The notes: generated from the sequence alone by a model not told the origin. DNA of 64,000 nucleotides from Bacillus sp. DNRA2 (GCF_012843265.1 NZ_JABAIT010000005.1:124001-188000), one strand, 5' to 3'. Shown: positions 8,780 to 17,973, numbered from the stretch's first letter. Made by a program: numbers and translations.

Positions 8780-9562
8780 ATGAAAGCTTATAAAACATCA
8801 TTATTTTTTATTATTATTGGGTTAATCACATTATTATCAGGCTGTTCACAAGCAACTACACAAAATAGTGACAGTTGGTTTAATCACTTTTTAGTACAAC
8901 CATTTACATCTGCAATAACCTTTTTGGCAGACCTTTTTCAAGGAAGCTACGGTATTGCGATTATCTTAATTACTTTTATTTTACGTTTAGTATTAATGCC
9001 ACTTATGTTGCGACAATATAAGAATCAAGCAGCGATGAAGGAAAAAATGGAGGCTTTAAAGCCTGAAATGACGGAGATTCAGGCTAAACTTAAAGCAACA
9101 AAAGATAAAAAGGAGCAACAAAAGCTTCAACAAGATATGATGGGGTTATATCAAAAGCATGGTGTTAATCCACTGGCGATGGGCTGTTTACCGATGCTGA
9201 TTCAAATGCCAATTATCATGGGTTTATATTATGCCATTAGAGGCTCAAAAGAAATTGCTACCCACTCCTTCCTTTGGTTTAATCTTGGTTCTTCTGATCT
9301 TGTGATTACAGCTATTGCTGGTGTGATTTACTATTTTCAATTTAAGGTATCACAATCAAATCTTCCAACTGAACAGCAGCAGCAAATGAAAATGATGGGA
9401 CTTATCTCCCCTATCATGATCGTCTTTATGTCACTAAATGCCCCTGCTGCACTTCCATTATACTGGACAATCGGCGGTTTCTTCCTTATTCTGCAAACGA
9501 TGTTAGCTCGGAAATTATACCAACAACCGTCCACTACAAAGACAGCTTCAGTTGAGAAATAA
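8780..9562 (+). CDS. yidC2: Membrane protein insertase YidC2 (YqjG/OxaA family)
   Basis: Integral membrane insertase that helps fold and insert membrane proteins, alone or with Sec. It has a lipoprotein signal (LITLLSGC, lipid-modified Cys 22) and the five-helix YidC core. The conserved Arg of the hydrophilic groove lies in ITFILRLVLMPL. A charged coiled-coil cytoplasmic hairpin (KATKDKKEQQKLQ) and the conserved stretch LPMLIQMPIIMGLYYAIR follow. Its 260 residues are normal. It is not beside rpmH/rnpA, where the primary spoIIIJ copy sits, so it is the second paralogue. The MifM-like leader and covered ribosome-binding site suggest induction when insertion capacity is short. Confidence 0.93.
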   Translation: MKAYKTSLFFIIIGLITLLSGCSQATTQNSDSWFNHFLVQPFTSAITFLADLFQGSYGIAIILITFILRLVLMPLMLRQYKNQAAMKEKMEALKPEMTEIQAKLKATKDKKEQQKLQQDMMGLYQKHGVNPLAMGCLPMLIQMPIIMGLYYAIRGSKEIATHSFLWFNLGSSDLVITAIAGVIYYFQFKVSQSNLPTEQQQQMKMMGLISPIMIVFMSLNAPAALPLYWTIGGFFLILQTMLARKLYQQPSTTKTASVEK

Positions 9563-9566
9563 AAGA

Positions 9567-9597
9567 AATGCCAGCCTAATCTCAGGCTGGCATTTTG
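9567..9597. terminator. Bidirectional terminator between yidC2 and the 9598 gene
   Basis: ATGCCAGCCT / AGGCTGGCAT stem with a T run on one side and A run on the other, between convergent genes. Confidence 0.85.
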
Positions 9598-9801
9598 TTA
9601 TGCATCTTTAAAATACTCTTTATAATATCCGCCAACTTTACCAGAGTTGTCGAGGATAAAATAAAATTCCTCAGTCTCATTTTTAACTGCATAGGTTTGT
9701 CCCACAGTTAATACTTGGTTAACAACGTATTTTTTTGCATTTGTATGGACGCAAATTACTTGTTTAATTGAATCACGATCATGCCATGTATGTTGAATCA
9801 A
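9598..9801 (-). CDS. Small conserved Bacillus protein (DUF6501-like)
   Basis: A 67-residue cytosolic protein with a beta-rich central part (VGQTYAVKNETEEFYFILDNSGKVGGYY). It resembles a small Bacillaceae family that I recall as DUF6501, with no known function. The start is TTG at 9801, nine bases after AAAGGAG. It has no membrane segment or Cys cluster. The closing stretch GKVGGYYKEYF looks like a small SH3-like barrel edge, but that is a guess. Confidence 0.6.
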   Translation of the reverse strand: MIQHTWHDRDSIKQVICVHTNAKKYVVNQVLTVGQTYAVKNETEEFYFILDNSGKVGGYYKEYFKDA

Positions 9802-10041
9802 AATTTGCCACTCCTTTATTTAGCTCATCTTCAATCATTATAAGGAATAGACATTTCATTCCGCAACTACTTATTAACTATTTGATGGAATTAATGTCCA
9901 CTTTTTAATAATTGAACATTTTGAAAATTGTCACAAAAATTAATATAAATGAAATATAATTTTGGGTTTTCAAAACATGAAAAAACATTTACAATAAATT
10001 AAAACTTAATATTATTTCCTTAAAACCGAGGAGGCATGCAA

Positions 10042-10176
10042 GTGAAAATTATGAGTAATGAGCAGTTAATCGTCTCGTATCGTGATGCATTAAAGTCGGA
10101 TAAGGATAAGGATTGGATTAAAGTTTTAAAGGATGAAATTCAACGTCGTGGTTTAAGACCATTTAAAAAAGGATAA
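10042..10176 (+). CDS. sda: Sda-like sporulation checkpoint peptide
   Basis: A 44-residue peptide (starts MKIMSNEQLI, ends LRPFKKG) predicted as two helices joined by a short turn. It keeps the Sda pattern LSxELLIxSYxxA, then an acidic/aromatic stretch, then EIxRRxL. In B. subtilis, Sda binds KinA and blocks phosphorelay activation when replication is disturbed. GTG at 10042 is seven bases after GAGGAGG; the ATG at 10036 is too close to that site. No clear DnaA box was found upstream. It is an independent unit with its own terminator. Homology is judged by eye on a short sequence. Confidence 0.72.
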   Translation: MKIMSNEQLIVSYRDALKSDKDKDWIKVLKDEIQRRGLRPFKKG

Positions 10177-10181
10177 TATCA

Positions 10182-10219
10182 AAACACCGCTGTAAATTAT
10201 TACAGCGGTGTTTATTTTG
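10182..10219 (+). terminator. Terminator after the sda-like gene
   Basis: AACACCGCTGTAA / TTACAGCGGTGTT stem followed by TATTTT. Confidence 0.85.
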
Positions 10220-10236
10220 TAAAACAAGTAAATGGT

Positions 10237-10470
10237 TTATGGTAAATCAATAAAAGTTAAATCATTTGTGGATTGTGGATGCATTCGCTTCTCATGAAGT
10301 GTCATACCGACTATTTCCATCGTTTCAATTTGCAGCTTTGATTCACCTGTTAATAAACAATGCTGAAATCTTTCTCCAGACAAGAAAACATCTATCCCAT
10401 CCTCATTTAGAAATGCGATATTTTCCTCATTATTTGAAACGCGATGTGAACTGTGTCTTAGTTCATGCAT
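10237..10470 (-). CDS. Hypothetical 77-residue protein
   Basis: I do not recognise this protein. It starts MHELRHSSHR and is acidic and soluble, with a possible beta-rich middle (GIDVFLSGERF) and no membrane segment. ATG at 10470 is chosen because GGAGGAAGG lies nine bases upstream; the upstream in-frame ATG at 10491 overlaps that site. It is monocistronic and convergent with the sda-like gene. Confidence 0.55.
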   Translation of the reverse strand: MHELRHSSHRVSNNEENIAFLNEDGIDVFLSGERFQHCLLTGESKLQIETMEIVGMTLHEKRMHPQSTNDLTFIDLP

Positions 10471-10553
10471 TCTAATACTTCCTTCCTCCATAATTCTTCT
10501 ATATATTCATTATATACCAAATTTTCTGTAAATAAATATGTCGAATTTTCAAA

Positions 10554-11738
10554 CTATGCCTTTTGGACATATTTATGCTGCTTCGATATTTTTCTTCCAT
10601 GGATAAAATAATACATGAATATCCCCGAAACAATGATCAGCGAACTAAACTGATAAATATGCCCTAGACTAATATGACTCATAGCCGCACCTATCACATA
10701 TGAGCCAACCCCTATCCCAAAGTCAAATACCGATAAATAGGTTGCCGTTGCCGTCCCCCGTCTAGTAGGTGCAGCATATTGTACGGCAATTGTTTGAAAG
10801 CTCGGCGAGGCTGTTCCCCAGCCTAAACCAATAAGTGCTGCTGCAAACATAAATATGTGCGAAGAATTCACGATTCCCAGCACGTACATCCCCGCAGCAA
10901 AACATAATAGTGCCGGATAGATAATCCAATTTTCCCCATATAAATCAAAAATCCTACCCGTAAATGGCCGTGATAGGAGCAATACAACAGCATAAACAAC
11001 AAAAAAGTAGCTAGACACCTCAATTAGTCCTATCTCATTGGCATATACTGACACAAATGAAAGAATAGAAGCATAAACGAGGCCAAGCAAGCCTCCAAGT
11101 AAGGAAATAGGGAGCGCTGAAGGTTCAAATAAGTCCTTCCACTGAAACGTTATGTTCGCTTGTTGCGTTGTTAATTCAGGTAGTTTCACACCTAAACCCA
11201 ATAATAAAGCCAACAACGCAGCGAAGATACAAATCGAAAATAATATCGTCGTACTCCACTGATTGATTGCTGTAATCCCGATAAACGGACCAACCACCAT
11301 CGCAATCGTCGTCGAGAGAACAAAATAACCCATTCCCTCTCCCCTTCTTGAATTTGGTAGTAAATCAGCAACAATAGCCCCTGTCGCCGTCGTGCTCATC
11401 CCAAATCCGATTCCATGGATAAGGCGGATGACTAATAAACCTATAATAGAGTCAGGTCCAAAATAGAAAAAGGTTGGCAGCGCAAAAAAGCATAAAGCGA
11501 CAACCAAGATTATTTTTTTACCAAAGCGCTCAAGCCAATAACCGGCAAATGGGCGGATGATAATGGCGGATATTAAAAATACCGAAGTTAACAATCCCGC
11601 CTCTGTATTTTCACTTTGCAAATGATCGATTGCATACACCGGTAAAGTAACCAACAAAATGTAAAACGCTAAAAATAGAAAAAAATTAGCAATCGAGATA
11701 AGCAAAAAATCCTTTGTCCATAAGGAAGATGTATTCAT
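10554..11738 (-). CDS. MFS efflux transporter under a MarR-type regulator
   Basis: Twelve-helix major-facilitator transporter of 394 residues. The loop 2-3 motif appears as GYWLERFGKK and the helix 5 motif region as GIGFGMSTTATGAIVADLLP, as in drug/H+ antiporters. It lies 16 bases after a MarR-family gene on the same strand, so the pair is co-transcribed. The arrangement recalls B. subtilis ywoH-ywoG. Substrate unknown; export of a small toxic organic compound is the natural inference. Confidence 0.85.
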   Translation of the reverse strand: MNTSSLWTKDFLLISIANFFLFLAFYILLVTLPVYAIDHLQSENTEAGLLTSVFLISAIIIRPFAGYWLERFGKKIILVVALCFFALPTFFYFGPDSIIGLLVIRLIHGIGFGMSTTATGAIVADLLPNSRRGEGMGYFVLSTTIAMVVGPFIGITAINQWSTTILFSICIFAALLALLLGLGVKLPELTTQQANITFQWKDLFEPSALPISLLGGLLGLVYASILSFVSVYANEIGLIEVSSYFFVVYAVVLLLSRPFTGRIFDLYGENWIIYPALLCFAAGMYVLGIVNSSHIFMFAAALIGLGWGTASPSFQTIAVQYAAPTRRGTATATYLSVFDFGIGVGSYVIGAAMSHISLGHIYQFSSLIIVSGIFMYYFIHGRKISKQHKYVQKA

Positions 11739-11754
11739 TGAAAAAACCTCTTTT

Positions 11755-12162
11755 CTAAAGCTCGCGCAACCACTTTGCGATTAACGCTGAAAGTTCCTGT
11801 CTAGCTGATTCTGGTAATGATTGAATGAGGGTGTCATCCATTTTTGTTACCGCCTTTTCCCATAACGGAAACGATTCAAGTGCTTTTGGAGTTAAAGTAA
11901 TATACTTCTTTCGTCGGTCGGTTCTATTCTCGTAAGCCACATATCCTTGATCTGTTAGTCGCTTGATGGTTCGGGTCATTGGAGGTGCCTCAACACTCAA
12001 ATAGTCGCATAACTCCTTTTGCGTCAATGTCCCTTTTTCTTTTAGCACAAAAAGAACTGACCACTGTGCTCCATAAATGCCATAAGGCAATAATGCTTCG
12101 TTTAATCGCTTCGTTAATTTTCTTGATAATTGATGGATTTGATGAAATAAATGCTTATCCAA
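11755..12162 (-). CDS. MarR-family transcriptional regulator
   Basis: A 135-residue winged-helix repressor. The recognition helix region is TLTQKELCDYLSVEAPPMTRTIKRLTDQGYV, followed by the wing RTDRRKKYITLT, the DxRxx pattern of MarR proteins. It precedes the MFS gene and presumably represses the pair through the palindromic sites at 12180-12252. The ligand is unknown. The start is ATG at 12162 after AGGAGG. Confidence 0.9.
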   Translation of the reverse strand: MDKHLFHQIHQLSRKLTKRLNEALLPYGIYGAQWSVLFVLKEKGTLTQKELCDYLSVEAPPMTRTIKRLTDQGYVAYENRTDRRKKYITLTPKALESFPLWEKAVTKMDDTLIQSLPESARQELSALIAKWLREL

Positions 12163-12179
12163 AGCAACATCCTCCTAAT

Positions 12180-12252
12180 TACTTACCCAGGTAACTATTT
12201 TACGAAAAAAAGTAACTATTTCTTGGAATCGAAATAGTTACTTAGGTAAGTA
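12180..12252. promoter_or_regulatory. Duplicated MarR operator upstream of the marR-MFS pair
   Basis: ACTTACCCAGGTAACTATTTT (from 12181) recurs in reverse complement as GAAATAGTTACTTAGGTAAGT (12231-12251). Each copy contains an imperfect dyad of the TTACC-GGTAA kind. AGTAACTATTTC (12211-12222) forms an additional arm facing the second copy. This suits two MarR dimers bound over the promoter. Confidence 0.65.
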
Positions 12253-12310
12253 TATTCCTTTTTCACAGGTTTTGTCAAAAAAAGTTTTTACAAAATCATA
12301 TGGCTCTCAC

Positions 12311-13417
12311 TTAATCCATTTTTTTCGGGTACGCAGTAATACAAATGTCGCTTCCAATTTGTTCTATCGAGTGAAATTCAAGATTCACTGCTTCATCCAT
12401 CGACTCTCGATCGCTTCCTGCAAATGGAGTTTTTGAATTTCGCCCTCCTAATAGCTTTGGTGCAACATAAACTAAATATTTATCAATGAGGTTTTCCTTA
12501 AGGAAAGCACCATTTAGTTCACTTCCACCCTCTAGTAAAAGTTCAGTAATGCCTCTTTCAAATAACTTCTGCAACACAACAAACAGATCAAGTCCTGTTT
12601 CATTTAATGGAGCTGAAATGACTTCTACTCCCAATGCATTTAAGTTACTTATTTTTTCAAGGTCCACATTTTGTCCAGTCACAATCCACGTTTTCACTTC
12701 GTCAGATACCTTAACAATTTTGGCATCCAAAGGAGTTCTCAAGTTCGAATCTAAGATAATCCGAATCGGATTTTCACCTCCACCTTCAGGTAATCTGGTC
12801 GTTAATTCTGGATCATCCAAAAGAACCGTACCGATCCCGACCATGATTCCATCAACTTGATTTCGAAGTCGATGAACAGTTTCTCTTGCTTTATCTCCAG
12901 TAATCCATTTGGAATGTCCGTTATAGGTTGCCAGTTTTCCATCCAATGTCATTGCCACCTTGGAAATCACAAAGGGACGAGCTGTAATCATATTATGGAT
13001 AAAGCGCTCGTTTAAAAGGCGAGCTTCTGTTTCGAGAATTCCGACCTCAACCTCTATTCCAGCTTCCTTAATCAAGTTAATTCCTCTTCCAGCAACAAGT
13101 GGGTTTGGATCCTCCATCGCCACAACCACTCGCTTGACTCCAGAATTTTTCACCAATTCTGCACAAGGAGGAGTCTTACCATAATGTGAACATGGCTCTA
13201 AAGTAACATAAAGAGTTGCATCTTTAGCGTGATCACCAGCCATACGAAATGCATGAACCTCAGCATGGGGTTCACCTGCCTTTCGATGTAGTCCGGAACC
13301 CACTATCATCCCATCTTTGACAATAACTGCTCCAACTAATGGGTTCGGATTCGTCTTCCCCCTCGCCGTCTCTGCAAGCTCAAGCGCAATCTTCATATAA
13401 TATTGATCTGTTTTCAT
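12311..13417 (-). CDS. ribD: Bifunctional riboflavin biosynthesis protein RibD
   Basis: Deaminase plus reductase for two successive early steps of riboflavin synthesis. The N-terminal deaminase (about 1-145) has the zinc motif HAE and then PCSHYGKTPPC. The C-terminal reductase domain (about 150-368) has GKLATYNGHSKWITG and GGSELNGAF. The 368 residues are standard. ATG at 13417 follows AAGGAG. It stands alone, about 34 kb from ribE-ribBA-ribH, and its upstream region shows no FMN riboswitch, so it may not be under flavin control. Confidence 0.95.
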   Translation of the reverse strand: MKTDQYYMKIALELAETARGKTNPNPLVGAVIVKDGMIVGSGLHRKAGEPHAEVHAFRMAGDHAKDATLYVTLEPCSHYGKTPPCAELVKNSGVKRVVVAMEDPNPLVAGRGINLIKEAGIEVEVGILETEARLLNERFIHNMITARPFVISKVAMTLDGKLATYNGHSKWITGDKARETVHRLRNQVDGIMVGIGTVLLDDPELTTRLPEGGGENPIRIILDSNLRTPLDAKIVKVSDEVKTWIVTGQNVDLEKISNLNALGVEVISAPLNETGLDLFVVLQKLFERGITELLLEGGSELNGAFLKENLIDKYLVYVAPKLLGGRNSKTPFAGSDRESMDEAVNLEFHSIEQIGSDICITAYPKKMD

Positions 13418-13571
13418 TTCATATACTCCTTAAATGATAATTAGTGTTTTTTATTAACTGACTTTTATCTACTTGTATTGACCATAAAATAGTAACTAAA
13501 TAGCGTCAAGTTTGAAGGCCACATCTATAACATGCCCAAAATTGATTTTGCAGAATATTTTTATAAACTAA

Positions 13572-13600
13572 TTGACTATTACCATGTTGTATAGTAAATT
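13572..13600 (+). promoter_or_regulatory. Probable promoter of the met operon
   Basis: TTGACT (13572-13577), a 17-base spacer and TAAATT (13595-13600), with a start expected near 13607, just before the riboswitch. The stretch from 13418 to this point shows no other feature. Confidence 0.55.
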
Positions 13601-13620
13601 TAAAAAAATAAAATAAATAA

Positions 13621-13796
13621 TTTCTTATCAAGAGAGGTTGAGGGTATGGCCCGATGACACCTCAGCAACCATCAATGTCTTTTTCATTGATAAGGTGCTA
13701 AGTCCTGCAAGTTTGTTAAACTTGAAAGATAAGAAGAATGGCTCATTGACCTTACTACATTAAGTCTTCTTCTTATAAGAAGGCTTTTTTATTTTT
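13621..13796 (+). promoter_or_regulatory. SAM-I riboswitch (S-box) with terminator
   Basis: The conserved S-box elements appear in order: P1 arm TTCTTATC and CAAGAGAGG, GGCCCGATGACACC, CAGCAACC, GGTGCTAAGTCCTGCA, and GAAAGATAAGAA closing P1 (13728-13735). The terminator is AGTCTTCTT / AAGAAGGCT with a T run (13762-13792). TAAGAAGAA (13730-13738) can pair exactly with TTCTTCTTA (13767-13775) as antiterminator, so SAM binding should stop transcription. The core reads GAGGGTATGG where GAGGGACTGG is usual. Confidence 0.95.
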
Positions 13797-13819
13797 TCTA
13801 AACAAAGAGGAGTGACGGC

Positions 13820-14932
13820 ATGTATAAAATCGACACCTTATTAGCACAAATCGGAAACCGCAGTGAACAAGTAACAGGTACCGTTAATCCCCCTGTATAT
13901 TTTTCAACTGCTTATAGACATGAAGGAATTGGACAATCGACTGGATTTGATTACATCAGAACCGGAAATCCAACTAGAAAAATACTAGAACAAGCAATCG
14001 CTGATTTAGAACACGGCGATCAAGGCTTCGCCTGTAGCTCCGGAATGGCCGCCATCTTTACGATACTTTCAATCTTTGAATCAGGAGATGAGTGGATCGT
14101 CTCAAAGGACCTTTACGGTGGAACCTATCGCTTACTTGAACGTGGTTTTAAAAAATGGGGGTTAACAAGTCATTATGTAAATACAGCAGATCCTGAAGAC
14201 CTAATTCCTTTCATCAATTCAAAAACAAAAGCCATTTTTATCGAAACTCCAACAAATCCATTAATGGAACAAACAGATATTAGTGCAGTTGCTCAGATTG
14301 CCAAAGAGCATAACATACTTTTAATAGTAGATAACACCTTTTACACACCAGTACTGCAAAAACCAATTCTACTTGGAGCAGATATCGTTATCCACAGTGG
14401 AACTAAATATTTGGGCGGTCATAACGATGTACTTGCCGGACTGATTGTTGGCAAGGGCAAAGAACTTTGCGAGAGCCTTGCATTATACCATAATGCTGCT
14501 GGTGCAGTATTAAGCCCGTTTGACTCGTGGTTGTTAATCCGCGGCATGAAGACTTTGTCCTTAAGAATGGAACGTCATGAAAAAAATGCCAAAGCTGTTG
14601 TGAACTATCTAAGTTCTCACGATGACGTGATTGATGTTCTATATCCAGGACAGGGTGGAATGATTTCCTTCAGAATTAAAGATGAGAAATGGGTAAATCC
14701 ATTTTTACAAAATATGAAGCTTATTTCTTTTGCTGAGAGCTTAGGTGGAGTAGAGAGTTTCATTACTTATCCTTGGACACAAACGCATGCAGATATCCCT
14801 GAAGAGATTCGTTTAGAAACTGGCGTATGCAACAGATTGCTACGTTTCTCAGTTGGGTTAGAGGATGCCGAGGATATTATCAATGATTTGCAACATGCAT
14901 TAACAAATGCTAAAAAGGAGATAGAACGATAA
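13820..14932 (+). CDS. metI: Cystathionine gamma-synthase / O-acetylhomoserine thiolyase (MetI type)
   Basis: PLP enzyme of transsulfuration, condensing an activated homoserine with cysteine (or sulfide). The PLP lysine is in HSGTKYLGGHNDV. The substrate-loop stretches FIETPTNPLM and YPWTQTHADIP are typical of the Cys/Met metabolism family. It has 370 residues. It is first in the SAM-box operon and overlaps metC by one base (TAATG). Exact substrate preference cannot be read from sequence. Confidence 0.9.
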   Translation: MYKIDTLLAQIGNRSEQVTGTVNPPVYFSTAYRHEGIGQSTGFDYIRTGNPTRKILEQAIADLEHGDQGFACSSGMAAIFTILSIFESGDEWIVSKDLYGGTYRLLERGFKKWGLTSHYVNTADPEDLIPFINSKTKAIFIETPTNPLMEQTDISAVAQIAKEHNILLIVDNTFYTPVLQKPILLGADIVIHSGTKYLGGHNDVLAGLIVGKGKELCESLALYHNAAGAVLSPFDSWLLIRGMKTLSLRMERHEKNAKAVVNYLSSHDDVIDVLYPGQGGMISFRIKDEKWVNPFLQNMKLISFAESLGGVESFITYPWTQTHADIPEEIRLETGVCNRLLRFSVGLEDAEDIINDLQHALTNAKKEIER

Positions 14933-16104
14933 TGAGCCAAAATTATACTTTCGAAACGAAACTACTTCATAATAGCCATAAAATTGATCCTACTACAGGT
15001 GCGGTAAGTGTACCTATACAACATGCATCTACCTTCCATCAATTTGATGTCGATCAATTTGGGAAATATGATTACGCTCGAAGTCTTAATCCAACACGCG
15101 AAGCTCTTGAAGACGTTATTGCAGAATTAGAAGGTGGAGTTAAAGGTTTTGCTTTTTCTTCAGGAATGGCAGCTATTTCTACCGCATTCTTGCTTCTTTC
15201 ACAAAATGATCATGTCGTTATTACTGAAGATGTATACGGTGGTACGTTCCGAATGGTCACTGAAGTACTAACAAGGCTTGGCATAAAACATACCTTTGTT
15301 GATATGACTGATTTAAAAAAGGTTGAGGCTGCTATTCAACCGAATACGAAATTATTTTATGTTGAAACCCCTTCAAATCCTTTATTGAAGGTAACAGACA
15401 TACGAGCAATTAGCGATTTAGCAAAAAAATCTGGAGCTCTCACCTTTGTTGACAACACCTTCCTTACCCCTGCTTATCAAAGACCGCTTGAATTGGGTGC
15501 CGACGTTGTATTACATAGCGCTACAAAATTCTTATCTGGACATAGCGATGTTATAGCTGGACTAGCAGTTGTTAAAGATGAAGAATTAGCTAAACGCTTG
15601 GGCTTCTTGCAAAATTCATTTGGCGCCGTCTTAGGGGTTCAGGATGCCTGGTTGGTTCTACGAGGACTAAAAACTCTCCATGTTCGCCTACAACACTCGG
15701 CATTAGCAGCACAAAAAATTGCAGAATTTTTAGCCAATCAGGACTGGATTGAAAAAGTGTATTATCCAGGTTTAGAAGATCATCCACAATACGAATTGCA
15801 AACAAAACAGGCATCAAGTCCAGGAGCAGTTTTATCATTTGAAATTAAAAATGAAGCATTATTCCGTAAATTTATTGAGAATGTTAAAATACCAGTTTTT
15901 GCAGTAAGTCTTGGTGCAGTAGAATCCATTCTCTCTTACCCGGCAAAAATGTCACATGCAGCAATGCCTGAGTCAGAACGCCTACAAAGAGGAATTAGTA
16001 ATCAATTATTGCGCCTTTCTGTTGGACTAGAAAATCCTGATGATCTTATTGCTGATTTTACCCAAGCAATAAATAATCGTTCAAACAAACCTTTAGAGGT
16101 GTAA
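14932..16104 (+). CDS. metC: Cystathionine beta-lyase
   Basis: PLP enzyme splitting cystathionine to homocysteine, ammonia and pyruvate. The PLP lysine is in HSATKFLSGHSDVIAG, and VETPSNPLLKVTD and SYPAKMSHAAMP complete the family pattern. Its 390 residues are full length. It is translationally coupled to metI and lies three bases before yitJ. Confidence 0.9.
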   Translation: MSQNYTFETKLLHNSHKIDPTTGAVSVPIQHASTFHQFDVDQFGKYDYARSLNPTREALEDVIAELEGGVKGFAFSSGMAAISTAFLLLSQNDHVVITEDVYGGTFRMVTEVLTRLGIKHTFVDMTDLKKVEAAIQPNTKLFYVETPSNPLLKVTDIRAISDLAKKSGALTFVDNTFLTPAYQRPLELGADVVLHSATKFLSGHSDVIAGLAVVKDEELAKRLGFLQNSFGAVLGVQDAWLVLRGLKTLHVRLQHSALAAQKIAEFLANQDWIEKVYYPGLEDHPQYELQTKQASSPGAVLSFEIKNEALFRKFIENVKIPVFAVSLGAVESILSYPAKMSHAAMPESERLQRGISNQLLRLSVGLENPDDLIADFTQAINNRSNKPLEV

Positions 16105-16107
16105 ACC

Positions 16108-17973
16108 ATGAGTTTTTTATCAAAGTTAGAAAATCAAATCCTAATCGGTGATGGTGCAATGGGGACGCTTCTGTTTTCATATGGAAAAGACAGCTGTCTC
16201 GAGGAATTAAATCTATCTAATCCTGAGCAAATTCATTCGATTCATCGTGCTTATCTCAATGCCGGTGCCGATATCATTCAAACCAATACATATGCAGCTA
16301 ATCATTTAAAATTAGCACGATATGGACTTGAAGATTCCGTTAAAGAAATCAACAGTGCCGCTGTTCAAATCGCTAAAAAAGCGGCTCAGGGTAATTCCTA
16401 TGTTATTGGAACAATCGGTGGTAATCGCGGGATTAAACCGAAGAGCATCAATTTGGAGGAAATTACAGCTAGCTTTCGTGAACAGTTATTTGCCTTACTC
16501 GTTGAGGGTGTGGACGGAATCATTTTGGAAACCTACTACGACCTAGAAGAGATGGAGGCTGTCTTAGCGATTGCCAGACGCGATACAGAACTTCCAATTA
16601 TCGCCCAGCTATCAATGCAGGAAGTTGGGTTCATGCAAGACCATACGCCAATTGCCGAGGCACTGTTACGTCTTGAAAATTTAGGTGCTGACATTGTCGG
16701 TCTTAATTGTCGGCTTGGCCCACATCATATGTTAAAAGCATTGGAGCAAGTACCGCTTCCAAAGCATTCTTTTTTATCTGCTTACCCTAATGCAAGCTTA
16801 CCTACCTTCACCGATGGTGAGTTCCATTATGAAGGAAATGCTGATTATTTTCGAAATTCAGCAATGGCTTTTCGTGATCAAGGTGTACGTCTCCTTGGTG
16901 GCTGTTGTGGTACGACACCGGATCATATTCGGGCATTTGCAGAAGAACTGCGCAATGTTCAACCAATTACCGAAAAGGTTTTAAAGGAAGATCCTGCGAA
17001 AATCGTTGTAAAAGTAGTTGAGACTAAACGTGATATTCCTCCATTACATGAAATCGTTAAAGAGAGGCCTTCAATATTAGTCGAATTAGATCCACCACGT
17101 AAATTGGATACGACTAAGTTTTTCGAAGGAGCAAAAGCGTTAAAAGAAATTGGTATTGATGCAGTCACCCTTGCGGACAATTCGCTAGCATCTCCACGAA
17201 TTTCAAATTCAGCAATTGGTCATCTCGTGAAAACACAATTAGGTCTTAGGCCTCTAATCCACATCACTTGCCGAGACCGTAATATAATTGGTCTACAATC
17301 ACATTTAATGGGACTGGCTACACTTGGTTTAAACGATGTTTTGGCGATTACAGGTGACCCTGCCAGAGTAGGTGATTTCCCTGGTGCATCATCAGTATAT
17401 GATGTGTCTTCATTTGAATTGATATCAATGATTAAACAGCTTAATGAAGGATTATCTGTTTCCGGAAAAGATCTCGGTCAAAAAACATCTTTTTCTGTCG
17501 CCTCTGCCTTTAACCCAAATGTGCGCTCCTTAGAAAAAGCTGTTGTTCGAATGGAGAAGAAAATTGCCCATGGTGCAGATTATTTTATAACCCAACCTGT
17601 ATTTTCTGAGGAGAAACTTATCGAGGTATATGAAGCTACTCGTCATATAGAGGCTCCGATTTATATTGGATTAATGCCGTTGACGAGCTATAAAAATATG
17701 GAATTTTTACATCATGAAGTTCCAGGTATTAAAATCTCTGATACAATTCGGGAATCAATAGCAAGATATAAAGATAACCCAGTTCTAGCAGCTCAAGAAG
17801 GTCTAGTCATTACAAAATCATTAATCGATACAGCCTTAGAGCTTTTCAACGGCATCTATCTCATTACGCCATTTCTTCGCTATGAATTAACCGTCGAACT
17901 AGCCGACTATACTAACAAGCGAATTGCAAACTTAGCAAGGGGGAAAGAAAATGTCCAGAGCATCATTCAATGA
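16108..17973 (+). CDS. yitJ: Bifunctional homocysteine S-methyltransferase / methylenetetrahydrofolate reductase
   Basis: Two-domain protein of 621 residues. Residues 1-290 form a zinc-type homocysteine methyltransferase domain with GDGAMGT, the zinc Cys in GLNCRLGP and the Cys pair in [11 protein letters not shown]. Residues about 320-610 form a MetF-type FAD reductase with [23 protein letters not shown] and [13 protein letters not shown]. It supplies methyltetrahydrofolate for MetH, encoded next. The last 23 bases overlap metH, implying translational coupling. Confidence 0.93.
   Translation: MSFLSKLENQILIGDGAMGTLLFSYGKDSCLEELNLSNPEQIHSIHRAYLNAGADIIQTNTYAANHLKLARYGLEDSVKEINSAAVQIAKKAAQGNSYVIGTIGGNRGIKPKSINLEEITASFREQLFALLVEGVDGIILETYYDLEEMEAVLAIARRDTELPIIAQLSMQEVGFMQDHTPIAEALLRLENLGADIVGLNCRLGPHHMLKALEQVPLPKHSFLSAYPNASLPTFTDGEFHYEGNADYFRNSAMAFRDQGVRLLGGCCGTTPDHIRAFAEELRNVQPITEKVLKEDPAKIVVKVVETKRDIPPLHEIVKERPSILVELDPPRKLDTTKFFEGAKALKEIGIDAVTLADNSLASPRISNSAIGHLVKTQLGLRPLIHITCRDRNIIGLQSHLMGLATLGLNDVLAITGDPARVGDFPGASSVYDVSSFELISMIKQLNEGLSVSGKDLGQKTSFSVASAFNPNVRSLEKAVVRMEKKIAHGADYFITQPVFSEEKLIEVYEATRHIEAPIYIGLMPLTSYKNMEFLHHEVPGIKISDTIRESIARYKDNPVLAAQEGLVITKSLIDTALELFNGIYLITPFLRYELTVELADYTNKRIANLARGKENVQSIIQ

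Noticed and set aside
9802-10041. DnaA boxes upstream of the sda-like gene
   Set aside because: TTGTCACAA at about 9930 does not match TTATNCACA in register; no cluster is present.
13418-13571. FMN riboswitch before ribD
   Set aside because: ribD is on the minus strand and none of the RFN sequence blocks occurs upstream of its start.
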